Of a stretch of 25,297 nt of DNA, positions 11,165 to 17,346 are shown one piece after another (the stretch's first letter is position 1; every line of letters starts with the position of its first letter). The stretch spans positions 1 through 25,297 of the IMG/VR virus record IMGVR_UViG_3300047300_000529; one strand, given 5' to 3'. Position numbers and translations under genes: made by a program. The stretch is from a virus. Under the pieces are notes generated by a model. It was not told the DNA's origin. It ran no database searches and saw only the letters and a program-made list of their open reading frames with translations.

Positions 11165-12652
11165 ATGAACCCACTATTATTAACCGATGGCTACAAGGTA
11201 GGTCATCATCAACAGTACCCGAAAGGAACTACTTTAGTTTACTCTAATTTTACTCCTCGTTCAAACAAGTATGCTCCTAAAGGATGCGAAGAAGTAGTTG
11301 TCTTTGGAACACAAATGGTTATGCAACAATTGCATGAAGCATTCCAAGACAATTTCTTTACTAAACCTAAAGATCAAGTGTGCGGAGAGATGAAGCGTGA
11401 GCTCTCCCTGTATTTAAATACCGACTATGATGTATCTCATTTTGAAGCATTACATGACTTAGGCTATTTGCCTATTGAGGTTAAGGCACTAACAGAAGGT
11501 ACTAAAGTACCAATGAAGGTTCCTGTGTTAACTATCTACAATACACTACCTGAGTTTTATTGGATTACAAATTATCTTGAAACTATTTTGTCTAATCTGC
11601 TTTGGAAGCCAATGACTTCTGCTACCATTGCTCATCAATACAGAAAAGTATTGACTAAATGGATGGAGAAAACAGACATAGAAAGAGCATGGTTTATTGA
11701 TTGGCAAGGTCACGACTTCTCAATGAGAGGTATGGACTCAGTTGATGCTGTGATTAGTTCAGGATTAGGTCACTTAACTTCATTTTTAGGCTCAGATTCT
11801 TTGCCCACTATTTATGGTGCTGGAAAATACTATAATGAACAAGGAATGGTTTGTGGCAGTGTAAATGCAACCGAACACTCAGTAATGTGTGCTGGAGGTA
11901 AAGAAGATGAAGTAGAAACATTCCGTAGGTTGTTAGAAACATATCCTACAGGAATCTTATCTATTGTTTCAGACACTTGGGACTTGTGGAAAGTTTGTAC
12001 CGAGCATATAGTTACTCTTAAAGAAGAGATTATGGCTCGTGATGGTAAGTTAGTTATTCGTCCTGATTCAGGTGATCCTGTTGATATTCTTTGTGGTTTA
12101 AGTAAATCTGAATGGATTTTTGATATTATAGAACACAAAAAAGTTTATAGATCATCTGAAGCTATAAGAAAAGGAGTAATTGAACTTCTTTGGGATGTAT
12201 TTGGAGGAACAGTTAACGAACAAGGTTACAAAGTTCTCGATTCTCATATTGGAGCTATCTACGGTGATTCAATTACAATCGACAGAGCTGATGAAATTTG
12301 TAGACGTTTAGAGGCAAAAGGATTTGCTTCAACCAACGTAGTATTAGGTATAGGCTCATTTACGTACCAGTATAACACACGTGATTCATTTGGTTTTGCA
12401 ATGAAAGCAACTTACTGTGAGATTGATGGTGTAGGCAGAGAAATCTTTAAAGATCCTATCACAGATGACGGTACTAAAAAGTCAGCTACAGGTTTGTTGG
12501 CGGTATTCAAAAACGAGAATAACGGAAGCTACCAATTACACGATCGTTGTGATTGGGAAACTACAAAGAAAGGAGAACTTAAAACCATCTACAAAGAAGG
12601 AGAGTTCCACAACACTACTACACTCTCAGAAATTAGAGAACGTTTAAAATAA
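11165..12652 (+). CDS. nampt: Nicotinamide phosphoribosyltransferase homologue (NAMPT or NARP1 Namat type), 495 residues
   Basis: A full-length type II phosphoribosyltransferase that joins nicotinamide to PRPP, giving NMN, or in NARP1 to ADP-ribose pyrophosphate, giving NAD+ directly. Conserved regions include LLTDGYKVGHHQQYP (Asp8, Tyr10), DWQGHDFSMRG (179-189), SSGLGHLTSFLGSDSLPTI with Asp211, the catalytic TEHSVM (His238, equal to human His247), and IRPDSGDP with Arg299 and Asp301 (human Arg311 and Asp313). Length equals that of cellular NAMPT. It lies 16 nt after the Prs homologue and is followed by a hairpin. Phage copies help restore NAD+ during infection, either as general salvage or against NAD-depleting defences. 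Confidence 0.95.
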   Translation: MNPLLLTDGYKVGHHQQYPKGTTLVYSNFTPRSNKYAPKGCEEVVVFGTQMVMQQLHEAFQDNFFTKPKDQVCGEMKRELSLYLNTDYDVSHFEALHDLGYLPIEVKALTEGTKVPMKVPVLTIYNTLPEFYWITNYLETILSNLLWKPMTSATIAHQYRKVLTKWMEKTDIERAWFIDWQGHDFSMRGMDSVDAVISSGLGHLTSFLGSDSLPTIYGAGKYYNEQGMVCGSVNATEHSVMCAGGKEDEVETFRRLLETYPTGILSIVSDTWDLWKVCTEHIVTLKEEIMARDGKLVIRPDSGDPVDILCGLSKSEWIFDIIEHKKVYRSSEAIRKGVIELLWDVFGGTVNEQGYKVLDSHIGAIYGDSITIDRADEICRRLEAKGFASTNVVLGIGSFTYQYNTRDSFGFAMKATYCEIDGVGREIFKDPITDDGTKKSATGLLAVFKNENNGSYQLHDRCDWETTKKGELKTIYKEGEFHNTTTLSEIRERLK

Positions 12653-12668
12653 AGTAAAGTAAAATTAT

Positions 12669-12694
12669 GTGGGGAGAGATAAAACTTTCCCCAC
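12669..12694 (+). terminator. Hairpin after the NAD cassette
   Basis: GTGGGGA (12669-12675) pairs with TCCCCAC (12688-12694) around GAGATAAAACTT. No T-run follows. It is the third member of the GGGGAGAGA hairpin family in this window. Confidence 0.55.
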
Positions 12695-12720
12695 TATAAT
12701 ATAAAACTATAAAAAGACAA

Positions 12721-12876
12721 ATGAGTATTGTAGTTATACCTTATGATGCAAAGTGTAAGCATTGTCGACACTGTGGTACAAAAAAGAATACCAGAGGAAG
12801 AAGACAAGCTTATTGCGAACTAAAACAAGAATTTATTAGGCTAAAAGATAAAGCCTGTGAAAAACTAGAATTATGA
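12721..12876 (+). CDS. Small zinc-ribbon-like protein, 51 residues
   Basis: The product begins MSIVVIPYDAKCKHCRHCGT. A CKHCRHC cluster (residues 12-18) followed by AYCEL (Cys32) gives enough Cys and His for one zinc site. The segment between is basic (KKNTRGRRQ), and the C terminus is a charged helix ending KACEKLEL. It could bind nucleic acid through the zinc knuckle. The TGA overlaps the next ATG (ATGA at 12873-12876), supporting real coding and coupled translation. No exact family is recognised. Confidence 0.72.
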   Translation: MSIVVIPYDAKCKHCRHCGTKKNTRGRRQAYCELKQEFIRLKDKACEKLEL

Positions 12877-13619
12877 CGAACATAAAAGAAAGGTTTCTTA
12901 ATGGTGAGTTTGGAGAAATCTATCAGTCTGATGCACTTGCAAGACTTAAAGAAAGAGTTCAGCAACGTAAAGAATTTAAAAAAAGAAAAGAAAACATGGG
13001 TAAAATAGACAAAAACAGCAGATTTTATAAGCCTCCTACCCTAGAAGAGCGCTTAGAAAACATTAAGTATTTCTTTCTCTTTTGGAGAGGAAGAAAGAAG
13101 GGTATGATTTTTACCCGTAACATTACATTAGATGATTTCCGCTATATCTTCTTTCCCAAAGGATTTGAGAAGTATGGTTACTTAGGAACACATTTATGGC
13201 ATGAAGAAGGTGATTACTTTAATGCTCTTTATCCCTTAGTACTTGCATTAGACCATGAAGCTAAGCCTAAATTCTGCCCTAGGTGGTTTTTACGCTTCCT
13301 TCACGTATTTGGTTGTGATAGATCTATTGTAAGAGTACGTAGCTGGACCTTGCATAACTTGCTTAGAAAACTAACTAAAGGTATTGCCTTTGTAGATTGG
13401 AAGACTAAGTGGCAAAGTTATGACTTACGTATCTCTATAAATGCTCCTAAGCACTTACAAGACCTAGCAGAGGATATAGAACATGGATTTTACTCTAGAG
13501 GTAAACAGAAAGAACTCGCTTACTTTATTAAGCAAGCAGATCCAGAAGCCTTTATTATCTGGGGTAGTGTAGAAAGACTAGAGAAACAGTTAGAAGAACT
13601 AATGACAAAAAAACTATGA
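12873..13619 (+). CDS. Unknown protein, 248 residues
   Basis: The product begins MTNIKERFLNGEFGEIYQSD. Residues 20-50 are very basic (LKERVQQRKEFKKRKENMGK). The central part is rich in aromatic residues: YFFLFWRGRKKG, then DDFRYIFFPKGFEKYGYLGT. A second aromatic-basic block reads PKFCPRWFLRFLHVFGCDRS. The C terminus has HGFYSRGKQKELAYFIKQAD and a helical tail. No transmembrane helix is clear. The high Arg/Lys/aromatic content suggests a nucleic-acid or nucleotide contact, but no catalytic motif is recognised. It is coupled at both ends by 4-nt ATGA overlaps. Confidence 0.75.
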   Translation: MTNIKERFLNGEFGEIYQSDALARLKERVQQRKEFKKRKENMGKIDKNSRFYKPPTLEERLENIKYFFLFWRGRKKGMIFTRNITLDDFRYIFFPKGFEKYGYLGTHLWHEEGDYFNALYPLVLALDHEAKPKFCPRWFLRFLHVFGCDRSIVRVRSWTLHNLLRKLTKGIAFVDWKTKWQSYDLRISINAPKHLQDLAEDIEHGFYSRGKQKELAYFIKQADPEAFIIWGSVERLEKQLEELMTKKL

Positions 13620-13882
13620 GTAACGATAAACAAACAACAGCACTAGATGATCATCTTATATGGCTTAGAAAACAATTACAAAACGCTATTGATGATGGGG
13701 AATCTATAAGTTGGATTTATGCTTACCGATTAGCTATTAAAAACGCTGAGTCGCTATTAGATAAAGAGTCAGACATAATAATCAAAGCATATGAAGAGGA
13801 TTATTTATCAGGAGAGACAGGTGGACCACGTTATTTGAGTGGTGCTGAGTATTACAACGCTAAATTTGCCGATGACAACTAA
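13616..13882 (+). CDS. Small phage protein of the KQ-tag family, 88 residues
   Basis: The product begins MSNDKQTTALDDHLIWLRKQ. The M-S-N-x-K-Q-T/S tag and the C-terminal LSGAEYYNAKF match the pattern seen at 8547 (KQSS tag, AEQYYNQTYG) and 14286, so it belongs to the same family of small acidic helical phage proteins of unknown function. Unlike the other three members it has no GGAGGT upstream; its ATG overlaps the previous stop instead. Its own end overlaps the next gene by 11 nt. Confidence 0.8.
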   Translation: MSNDKQTTALDDHLIWLRKQLQNAIDDGESISWIYAYRLAIKNAESLLDKESDIIIKAYEEDYLSGETGGPRYLSGAEYYNAKFADDN

Positions 13883-14075
13883 ATATTTACCTCGTGGACC
13901 ATACCCAGTAAAGTTATACCCTTGGAAAGTTATGGCAAAAATCGCAATAGATCACGCCAGTAATAATAAGTATTATTTATACGCAACCCCTCGAAGTTTT
14001 TTTGTTGGATACAAAAAGAAACTTACAAGAAAAGAACAACTATCTTTGAGGGCACACTTAATTTATAAACCATGA
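13872..14075 (+). CDS. Small basic protein, 67 residues
   Basis: From ATG 13872 the product begins MTTKYLPRGPYPVKLYPWKV and is basic and Tyr-rich, with an alpha/beta pattern (KIAIDHASNNKYYLYATPRS) and a basic C terminus (KKKLTRKEQ). An ATG at 13839 in the same frame would overlap the previous gene much more and is less likely. TAAATTTG at 13861-13868, a perfect -7 element match, lies 3 nt before the chosen ATG and could yield a leaderless mRNA. No family is recognised. Confidence 0.62.
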   Translation: MTTKYLPRGPYPVKLYPWKVMAKIAIDHASNNKYYLYATPRSFFVGYKKKLTRKEQLSLRAHLIYKP

Positions 14076-14293
14076 ACAATAACTCACACCGATTCAAAGT
14101 AATTGCAGAAACAGGAAATGGGTGGAAGCAATTATCTTTTACATTCACTGCAGTATCAACACCTCGTTGGTGGCAATTTTGGATGAGAGAAGTTAAACCT
14201 CAAGAATTCACGGCTTCCATGTGGGTAAAACCAGAAGACAAACTAATACTTCACAGTCCAATACTAGAAACCAGAGGAGGTACCTATGAGTAA
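14072..14293 (+). CDS. Unknown protein, 73 residues
   Basis: The product begins MNNNSHRFKVIAETGNGWKQ. It looks beta-rich, with alternating hydrophobic strands (FKVIAET, LSFTFTAVS) and a Trp-rich turn (STPRWWQFWMREV). The end reads EDKLILHSPILETRGGTYE. It is soluble and may form a small beta barrel or sandwich. It overlaps its neighbours by 4 nt at the start and 8 nt at the end. The GGAGGT encoding its last residues serves as the ribosome-binding site of the next gene. No family is recognised. Confidence 0.68.
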   Translation: MNNNSHRFKVIAETGNGWKQLSFTFTAVSTPRWWQFWMREVKPQEFTASMWVKPEDKLILHSPILETRGGTYE

Positions 14294-14546
14294 AGACAAA
14301 CAAAATAGCATTGAGTGGCTAGATAATAAACTAGCAAGTTTAAACTTTGACTACCTAACAGGGCAAATAAAAAACAAGGAGTTTAACGAAAGACATAAAC
14401 AAGTACTTAAGTTAGCTAAAGCAATGCACTTTAATGAACAAGAGCAAGTATTGTTTAAGTACTTTGAGTGGCATAAGCGTAAGGGCTATGAGAAACATGA
14501 GCTAGATCACTTTACAGAATTTTATAAAGAAACTTATGAAAGCTAG
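14286..14546 (+). CDS. Small phage protein with KQNS tag and AKAMH motif, 86 residues
   Basis: The product begins MSKDKQNSIEWLDNKLASLN, with LAKAMHFNEQEQ near residue 43 and a final HFTEFYKETYES. It is the closest relative in this window of the protein at 8547 (KQSSIE tag, QAKAMHKEE, YYNQTYGE). It is helical and charged, and its role is unknown. A GGAGGT site (14276-14281) lies 4 nt before the ATG, as in the 8167 and 8547 members. It overlaps its neighbours at both ends. Confidence 0.87.
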   Translation: MSKDKQNSIEWLDNKLASLNFDYLTGQIKNKEFNERHKQVLKLAKAMHFNEQEQVLFKYFEWHKRKGYEKHELDHFTEFYKETYES

Positions 14547-14865
14547 AGAATACACATCTAAAACCTTACAAGAACTTATAGATGAGGTAACAGTTGGAGA
14601 ATTGGAGGCTACTAGTAAGAGTATGGAACCTTTAACCCCTAAAGCAGAAGCTCAAGATTTAGTTTTATCTTTCTACTACAGATTACCTAATAATGGCAGA
14701 CTTAAAACCGGGATTAACAGTTGTGAGTCTCGGTTTAAGGAAGCTGTAATGTGCGCTAAGTTAACTCTTGAAAGGATTATATTAGCTCTAGAAGCCCACA
14801 GTTGGCAAAACAGAGAACATATAGAGCACCATAAAGAAATGTTAAAAGAAATAGAAAAGCTATGA
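14536..14865 (+). CDS. Unknown protein with PKxxA/EIEKL pattern, 109 residues
   Basis: The product begins MKAREYTSKTLQELIDEVTV. From residue 34 it shows LTPKAEAQDLVLSFYYRLPN, then a Cys-containing helix EAVMCAKLTLERIILALEAH, and ends EMLKEIEKL. The next protein (14862) has the same order: TPKEKAQELL, AKECALIAVDEIL and VKEEIEKL. The two are paralogues, this one with an extra N-terminal segment. Small helical proteins of this sort are common in Bacteroidota phages, with no known role. Its ATG overlaps the previous gene, and its stop overlaps the next. Confidence 0.78.
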   Translation: MKAREYTSKTLQELIDEVTVGELEATSKSMEPLTPKAEAQDLVLSFYYRLPNNGRLKTGINSCESRFKEAVMCAKLTLERIILALEAHSWQNREHIEHHKEMLKEIEKL

Positions 14866-15056
14866 CACCAAAAGAAAAAGCACAAGAATTACTAAATAAG
14901 TTTATCCAAACAAATGGTAATGCCTTTTTTGCAAAAGAATGTGCATTGATTGCGGTTGATGAGATTCTAAATATGCTTGTAGGAATTTACGATTACGATC
15001 GTGAAGTACTTTATCCATATTGGCAACAAGTAAAAGAAGAAATAGAAAAACTATGA
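14862..15056 (+). CDS. Small helical phage protein of the PKEKA family, 64 residues
   Basis: The product begins MTPKEKAQELLNKFIQTNGN and ends YPYWQQVKEEIEKL, with AKECALIAVDEILNML in the middle. This is a short helical protein seen repeatedly in Bacteroidota phages and prophages, from general knowledge, with no assigned function. The paralogue upstream (14536) and a more distant one at 16704 share the same three blocks. It is coupled to both neighbours through ATGA overlaps. Confidence 0.85.
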   Translation: MTPKEKAQELLNKFIQTNGNAFFAKECALIAVDEILNMLVGIYDYDREVLYPYWQQVKEEIEKL

Positions 15057-15406
15057 GCAAGATTAAACAAGACAAAATACCTATGACATTAACGGAAGAT
15101 AATGTTTTAGAAGTTCTTGGCTACAAGTATAAACTGGTTAGAGAAAGAGATAATCTACTTAACTTTGGTGATAAAGTTGGATGGGTTGAGTGGAAACCAG
15201 ATGGTACTTTTGGAAAACTACATGACAAACCTGCTGTTGGCCTATCTTGTATCTTAGACCCACATAGATTTAGTTTTACTTGGTTAACAACTTCTATTAC
15301 AGAAATCTTAAAAGAACAAGACGATTATATTAAGTTTGAAACCTCAAATAGCACATACGAACTATGGCACGGACAACAAGAGAACAAAAACGACAACAAG
15401 CAGTAA
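15053..15406 (+). CDS. Unknown protein, 117 residues
   Basis: From ATG 15053 the product begins MSKIKQDKIPMTLTEDNVLE. It has a helical N-terminal segment (NVLEVLGYKYKLVRERDNLL), then a beta-rich region with WVEWKPDGTFGKLHD and PHRFSFTWLTTSITEILKEQ. It ends in a flexible GQQENKNDNKQ tail. It is soluble, with no catalytic motif recognised. The ATG overlaps the previous stop (ATGA). An in-frame ATG at 15020 would lie inside the upstream gene and is less likely. The 3' end overlaps the next gene by 43 nt. Confidence 0.7.
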   Translation: MSKIKQDKIPMTLTEDNVLEVLGYKYKLVRERDNLLNFGDKVGWVEWKPDGTFGKLHDKPAVGLSCILDPHRFSFTWLTTSITEILKEQDDYIKFETSNSTYELWHGQQENKNDNKQ

Positions 15407-15648
15407 TAGACATCATCAATCAGATGTTTGTTATTGCAGGTCATGAAGTCACTTATGATGACATTAAAGACCGTAAAGATGACTGGTTTACTCAGTGGAC
15501 TATGACTACTGCTCAATCAGAAGAATGGAGAAAGTGGGGAGTAGCTTACTTACGTACTAATCTTAAGATGACTAAGAAGTTAGCAGAGAAAGAAATGGCC
15601 TGGTTCAATGTACAATGGGGACTTAAATACTCAGACTATAATATCTAG
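15364..15648 (+). CDS. Conserved small phage protein, WTxxxSEEW type, 94 residues
   Basis: The product begins MARTTREQKRQQAVIDIINQ. The pattern MFVIAGHEVTYDDIKDRKDD then WFTQWTMTTAQSEEWRKWGV, with AEKEMAWFNVQWGLKY at the end, resembles the protein at 24226 (VNVDYDSIDF-like, DWYEKHTWTTEQE, FGWDT). Both belong to a small phage family of unknown function. It is soluble and Trp-rich. It overlaps the upstream gene by 43 nt; a later start would lose the basic N terminus but is not excluded. Confidence 0.75.
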   Translation: MARTTREQKRQQAVIDIINQMFVIAGHEVTYDDIKDRKDDWFTQWTMTTAQSEEWRKWGVAYLRTNLKMTKKLAEKEMAWFNVQWGLKYSDYNI

Positions 15649-15652
15649 ACTA

Positions 15653-15859
15653 ATGGAAGAACTTAAATTAGATTTAAAAGGATTCACTGCTAAGCAATAT
15701 GCTGCCCTTATCCTCAGAGATGACTTAGGCTATAGCTATGGGAGAGCAGGAAGACAATTAGGACTTCACAGGTACGCTTTTAGAGAGCTCTATAAGCGAG
15801 CTGTATTTAAAGCAGAAAACAAAATTATTTATGCTGACCCAAATTTCGTATTACTGTAA
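15653..15859 (+). CDS. Helix-turn-helix protein, 68 residues
   Basis: From ATG 15653 the product begins MEELKLDLKGFTAKQYAALI. The segment ILRDDLGYSYGRAGRQLGLH followed by RYAFRELYKRAVF fits a helix-turn-helix of the sigma-70 region 4 or Sak/Trp-repressor type: a helix, a turn at LGYSYG, and a recognition helix (GRAGRQLGLHRYAFRELYKR region). It would bind DNA and may regulate transcription of phage genes. An in-frame ATG at 15608 would overlap the upstream gene by 41 nt and is less likely. The 3' end overlaps the GNAT gene by 29 nt. Confidence 0.65.
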   Translation: MEELKLDLKGFTAKQYAALILRDDLGYSYGRAGRQLGLHRYAFRELYKRAVFKAENKIIYADPNFVLL

Positions 15860-16307
15860 GAAAGATCCTAGATACTTTCAGTTTATTACAGATCATTTTG
15901 GAGTACAATTTACAGAAAAGTCGTTTGACGACCCTACTTTAACAGTGCATGCTATCCAAGACGGACTTGATATAGTAGCTGTAATGTTAATTAGAAAGAA
16001 AAAAGAATGCTATCGTATTAACTTCATTCATGTAGCAGAGAAATACCAAAGACAAGGTTATGCAACTTTTCTAATGGATTATGTTATTAAATGTATCCAT
16101 GAAGAGACAAAAGACTTTGTAACTGTAATTACAAGAGTTAAAGCCAACAACTTAGGTTCGCTTAACTTCTTTACTAAAGCAGGTTACAAATTTAAAACCT
16201 ATGAGTGTAGAAGTGAGACAGTTGATATTAACGGAAGCATTACAACAACAATTAAACCAGCTTATATACTAACTTATGACTACGGAAAAGAAAATCCTTT
16301 TAAATAG
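15831..16307 (+). CDS. GNAT-family N-acetyltransferase, 158 residues
   Basis: Transfers an acyl group from acetyl-CoA to an amine; the substrate is unknown. The core GNAT order is visible: strands with INFIHVAEKYQRQGYATFLM, where QRQGYA (about 74-79) is the pyrophosphate-binding R/Q-x-x-G-x-G/A loop (motif A) followed by its helix. Then ITRVKANNLGSLNFFTKAGY is the typical N..S..FY.K.GF segment of motif B. The N terminus (KDPRYFQFITDHFGVQF) is variable, as usual for the family. It is cytoplasmic. Phage GNATs may modify host proteins, aminoacyl groups or toxins. The ATG lies inside the previous gene (29-nt overlap), and the next gene overlaps its end by 32 nt. Confidence 0.85.
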   Translation: MLTQISYYCKKDPRYFQFITDHFGVQFTEKSFDDPTLTVHAIQDGLDIVAVMLIRKKKECYRINFIHVAEKYQRQGYATFLMDYVIKCIHEETKDFVTVITRVKANNLGSLNFFTKAGYKFKTYECRSETVDINGSITTTIKPAYILTYDYGKENPFK

Positions 16308-16677
16308 GATTAAAACACCCGATGGTACTATCCTTACTTCTTATAATCGACATGATTATGTGACCTACAAGGATACCATTACTAAAGAAGTTCTTATGGT
16401 AGATGGAGGAACAGATTATCTTAGAAGGCATGTAGGAACTTTTGAAGAGTTAAGCGTCTATGACGATGGCTCACACTTAACCAGAAGAGAAGCTGTTCAT
16501 TGGGGCACAAGAGGTAAGGATGGAAAACAACCCTTAGTTTACAAACCAATTAAAGACTTAGACTTTGATCACATAGAAGCTATACTAAAAACTCAACACC
16601 AACTTTCAGACTTTTACAAAGAGGTGTTTAAAGATGAGTTAAAATATAGGTTCGAAGAGAAGGCAGAAAAACTTTAA
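16276..16677 (+). CDS. Conserved Bacteroidota phage protein, 133 residues
   Basis: The product begins MTTEKKILLNRIKTPDGTIL. The pattern NRIKTPDGTILTSYNRHDYV, then MVDGGTDYLRRHV, ELSVYDD, GTRGKDGKQPL and a helical C terminus ending ELKYRFEEKAEKL is a recurring protein in phages and prophages of Bacteroidota, as I recall. No function is known. It is a mixed alpha/beta soluble protein. It overlaps the GNAT gene by 32 nt; translation through both is likely from one mRNA. The next start at 16704 has its own -7 element. Confidence 0.85.
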   Translation: MTTEKKILLNRIKTPDGTILTSYNRHDYVTYKDTITKEVLMVDGGTDYLRRHVGTFEELSVYDDGSHLTRREAVHWGTRGKDGKQPLVYKPIKDLDFDHIEAILKTQHQLSDFYKEVFKDELKYRFEEKAEKL

Positions 16678-16691
16678 GTTGTAGATTTTAG

Positions 16692-16699
16692 TATATTTG
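16692..16699 (+). promoter_or_regulatory. -7 promoter element TATATTTG next to a start codon
   Basis: TATATTTG matches TAnnTTTG exactly and ends 4 nt before the ATG at 16704, so a transcript would be leaderless or nearly so. No clear TTG element is visible 19 nt upstream. Confidence 0.5.
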
Positions 16700-16703
16700 T
16701 AAC

Positions 16704-16931
16704 ATGAGTCCCAAACAACAAGCTGCTGCAATGGAGGTAGAAATTATGAAGACATTAGGTTTTCAAATGGATTACTACAGATTTAAACAGATTGCCAACT
16801 ACACTATCGACAAGATTATCTCTGAGTATAGAGATATGGATAACTATGTTAAGGCAAATGATCGCTCCATGCACAATGCAATTTTATTCTGGCAAGAAGT
16901 AAAACAACACATCAATGAAAGAAGCATGTAA
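16704..16931 (+). CDS. Small helical phage protein, PKQQA type, 75 residues
   Basis: The product begins MSPKQQAAAMEVEIMKTLGF. It shares the S/TPKxxA opening, a central helix QIANYTIDKIISEYRDM and the ending LFWQEVKQHINERSM with the proteins at 14536 and 14862 (TPKEKA, YWQQVKEEIEKL), so it is a third, more distant member of that family. No function is known. The start lies 4 nt after a perfect -7 promoter element. Its end overlaps the next small membrane protein gene by 17 nt. Confidence 0.8.
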   Translation: MSPKQQAAAMEVEIMKTLGFQMDYYRFKQIANYTIDKIISEYRDMDNYVKANDRSMHNAILFWQEVKQHINERSM

Positions 16932-17064
16932 GAATATTGGAAGAAAAGTTAAGGATACTAATCGAATGACTAGTAACGAATTCTTCGCATTCTCTCTTCT
17001 CTTTGTCTCCGTATTCTCCGTATTAATAGGTTTTGTAGTAGACTTACTAGGGATTTTGCCTTAA
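16915..17064 (+). CDS. Small single-pass membrane protein, 49 residues
   Basis: From ATG 16915 the product is MKEACKNIGRKVKDTNRMTS followed by one strong hydrophobic helix (FFAFSLLFVSVFSVLIGFVV, residues 23-42) and DLLGILP. The N terminus is basic and would stay in the cytoplasm, giving N-in/C-out topology. Small phage membrane proteins of this form include holins, antiholins and exclusion proteins, but no specific family is recognised. It overlaps the previous gene by 17 nt, and its stop codon lies within the promoter element of the next gene. Confidence 0.65.
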   Translation: MKEACKNIGRKVKDTNRMTSNEFFAFSLLFVSVFSVLIGFVVDLLGILP

Positions 17065-17069
17065 CTTTG
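17062..17069 (+). promoter_or_regulatory. -7 promoter element TAACTTTG next to a start codon
   Basis: TAACTTTG matches TAnnTTTG and is followed by TATC and the ATG at 17074. The same TTTGTATCATG string precedes tRNA-Leu at 3883-3893. A transcript from here would be leaderless. The upstream TTG element is not clear. Confidence 0.5.
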
Positions 17070-17073
17070 TATC

Positions 17074-17271
17074 ATGGAGTATACGTTAAGCGAAGAAGGT
17101 ACAGTCATAGAATTCCATTTGATTGTAAAGACTATGAAGAAGAATGAAGATTACAAGTTTTACTCAGAAAAAGAACGAGACAGAGCTTTTAAAGAAGCAC
17201 TACAAGAAAAGAACTTACTACTAGCTCATCGTTACAAAAGAGACAGCGAAAAGAAACCAGAAGAAATTTAA
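17074..17271 (+). CDS. Unknown small protein, 65 residues
   Basis: The product begins MEYTLSEEGTVIEFHLIVKT. A beta hairpin (VIEFHLIVKTM) is followed by a highly charged helix (SEKERDRAFKEALQEKNLLL) and a basic/acidic tail. No family is recognised. Its ATG lies 4 nt after a -7 promoter element (TAACTTTG), and a strong terminator follows at 17293, so it can form a single-gene transcript. Confidence 0.68.
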   Translation: MEYTLSEEGTVIEFHLIVKTMKKNEDYKFYSEKERDRAFKEALQEKNLLLAHRYKRDSEKKPEEI

Positions 17272-17292
17272 ATTAAAACAAAGAATTAACAG

Positions 17293-17317
17293 AAAGCACC
17301 TCTAGGGGTGCTTTTTT
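17293..17317 (+). terminator. Rho-independent terminator
   Basis: AAGCACC (17294-17300) pairs with GGTGCTT (17307-17313) around TCTAGG, followed by TTTT. It lies between the gene ending at 17271 and the ATG at 17347. Confidence 0.88.
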
Positions 17318-17346
17318 ATTTTAAAAACAATTTAAACCAAAACAAT

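Noticed and set aside
11830-12138. Minus-strand frame of 102 codons
   Set aside because: It is antisense to the NAMPT homologue and carries no motif or leader.
17308-17346. Upstream ATG for the 744-residue protein
   Set aside because: The first codons fall within the terminator stem and T-run; ATG 17347 follows a normal A/T-rich leader.
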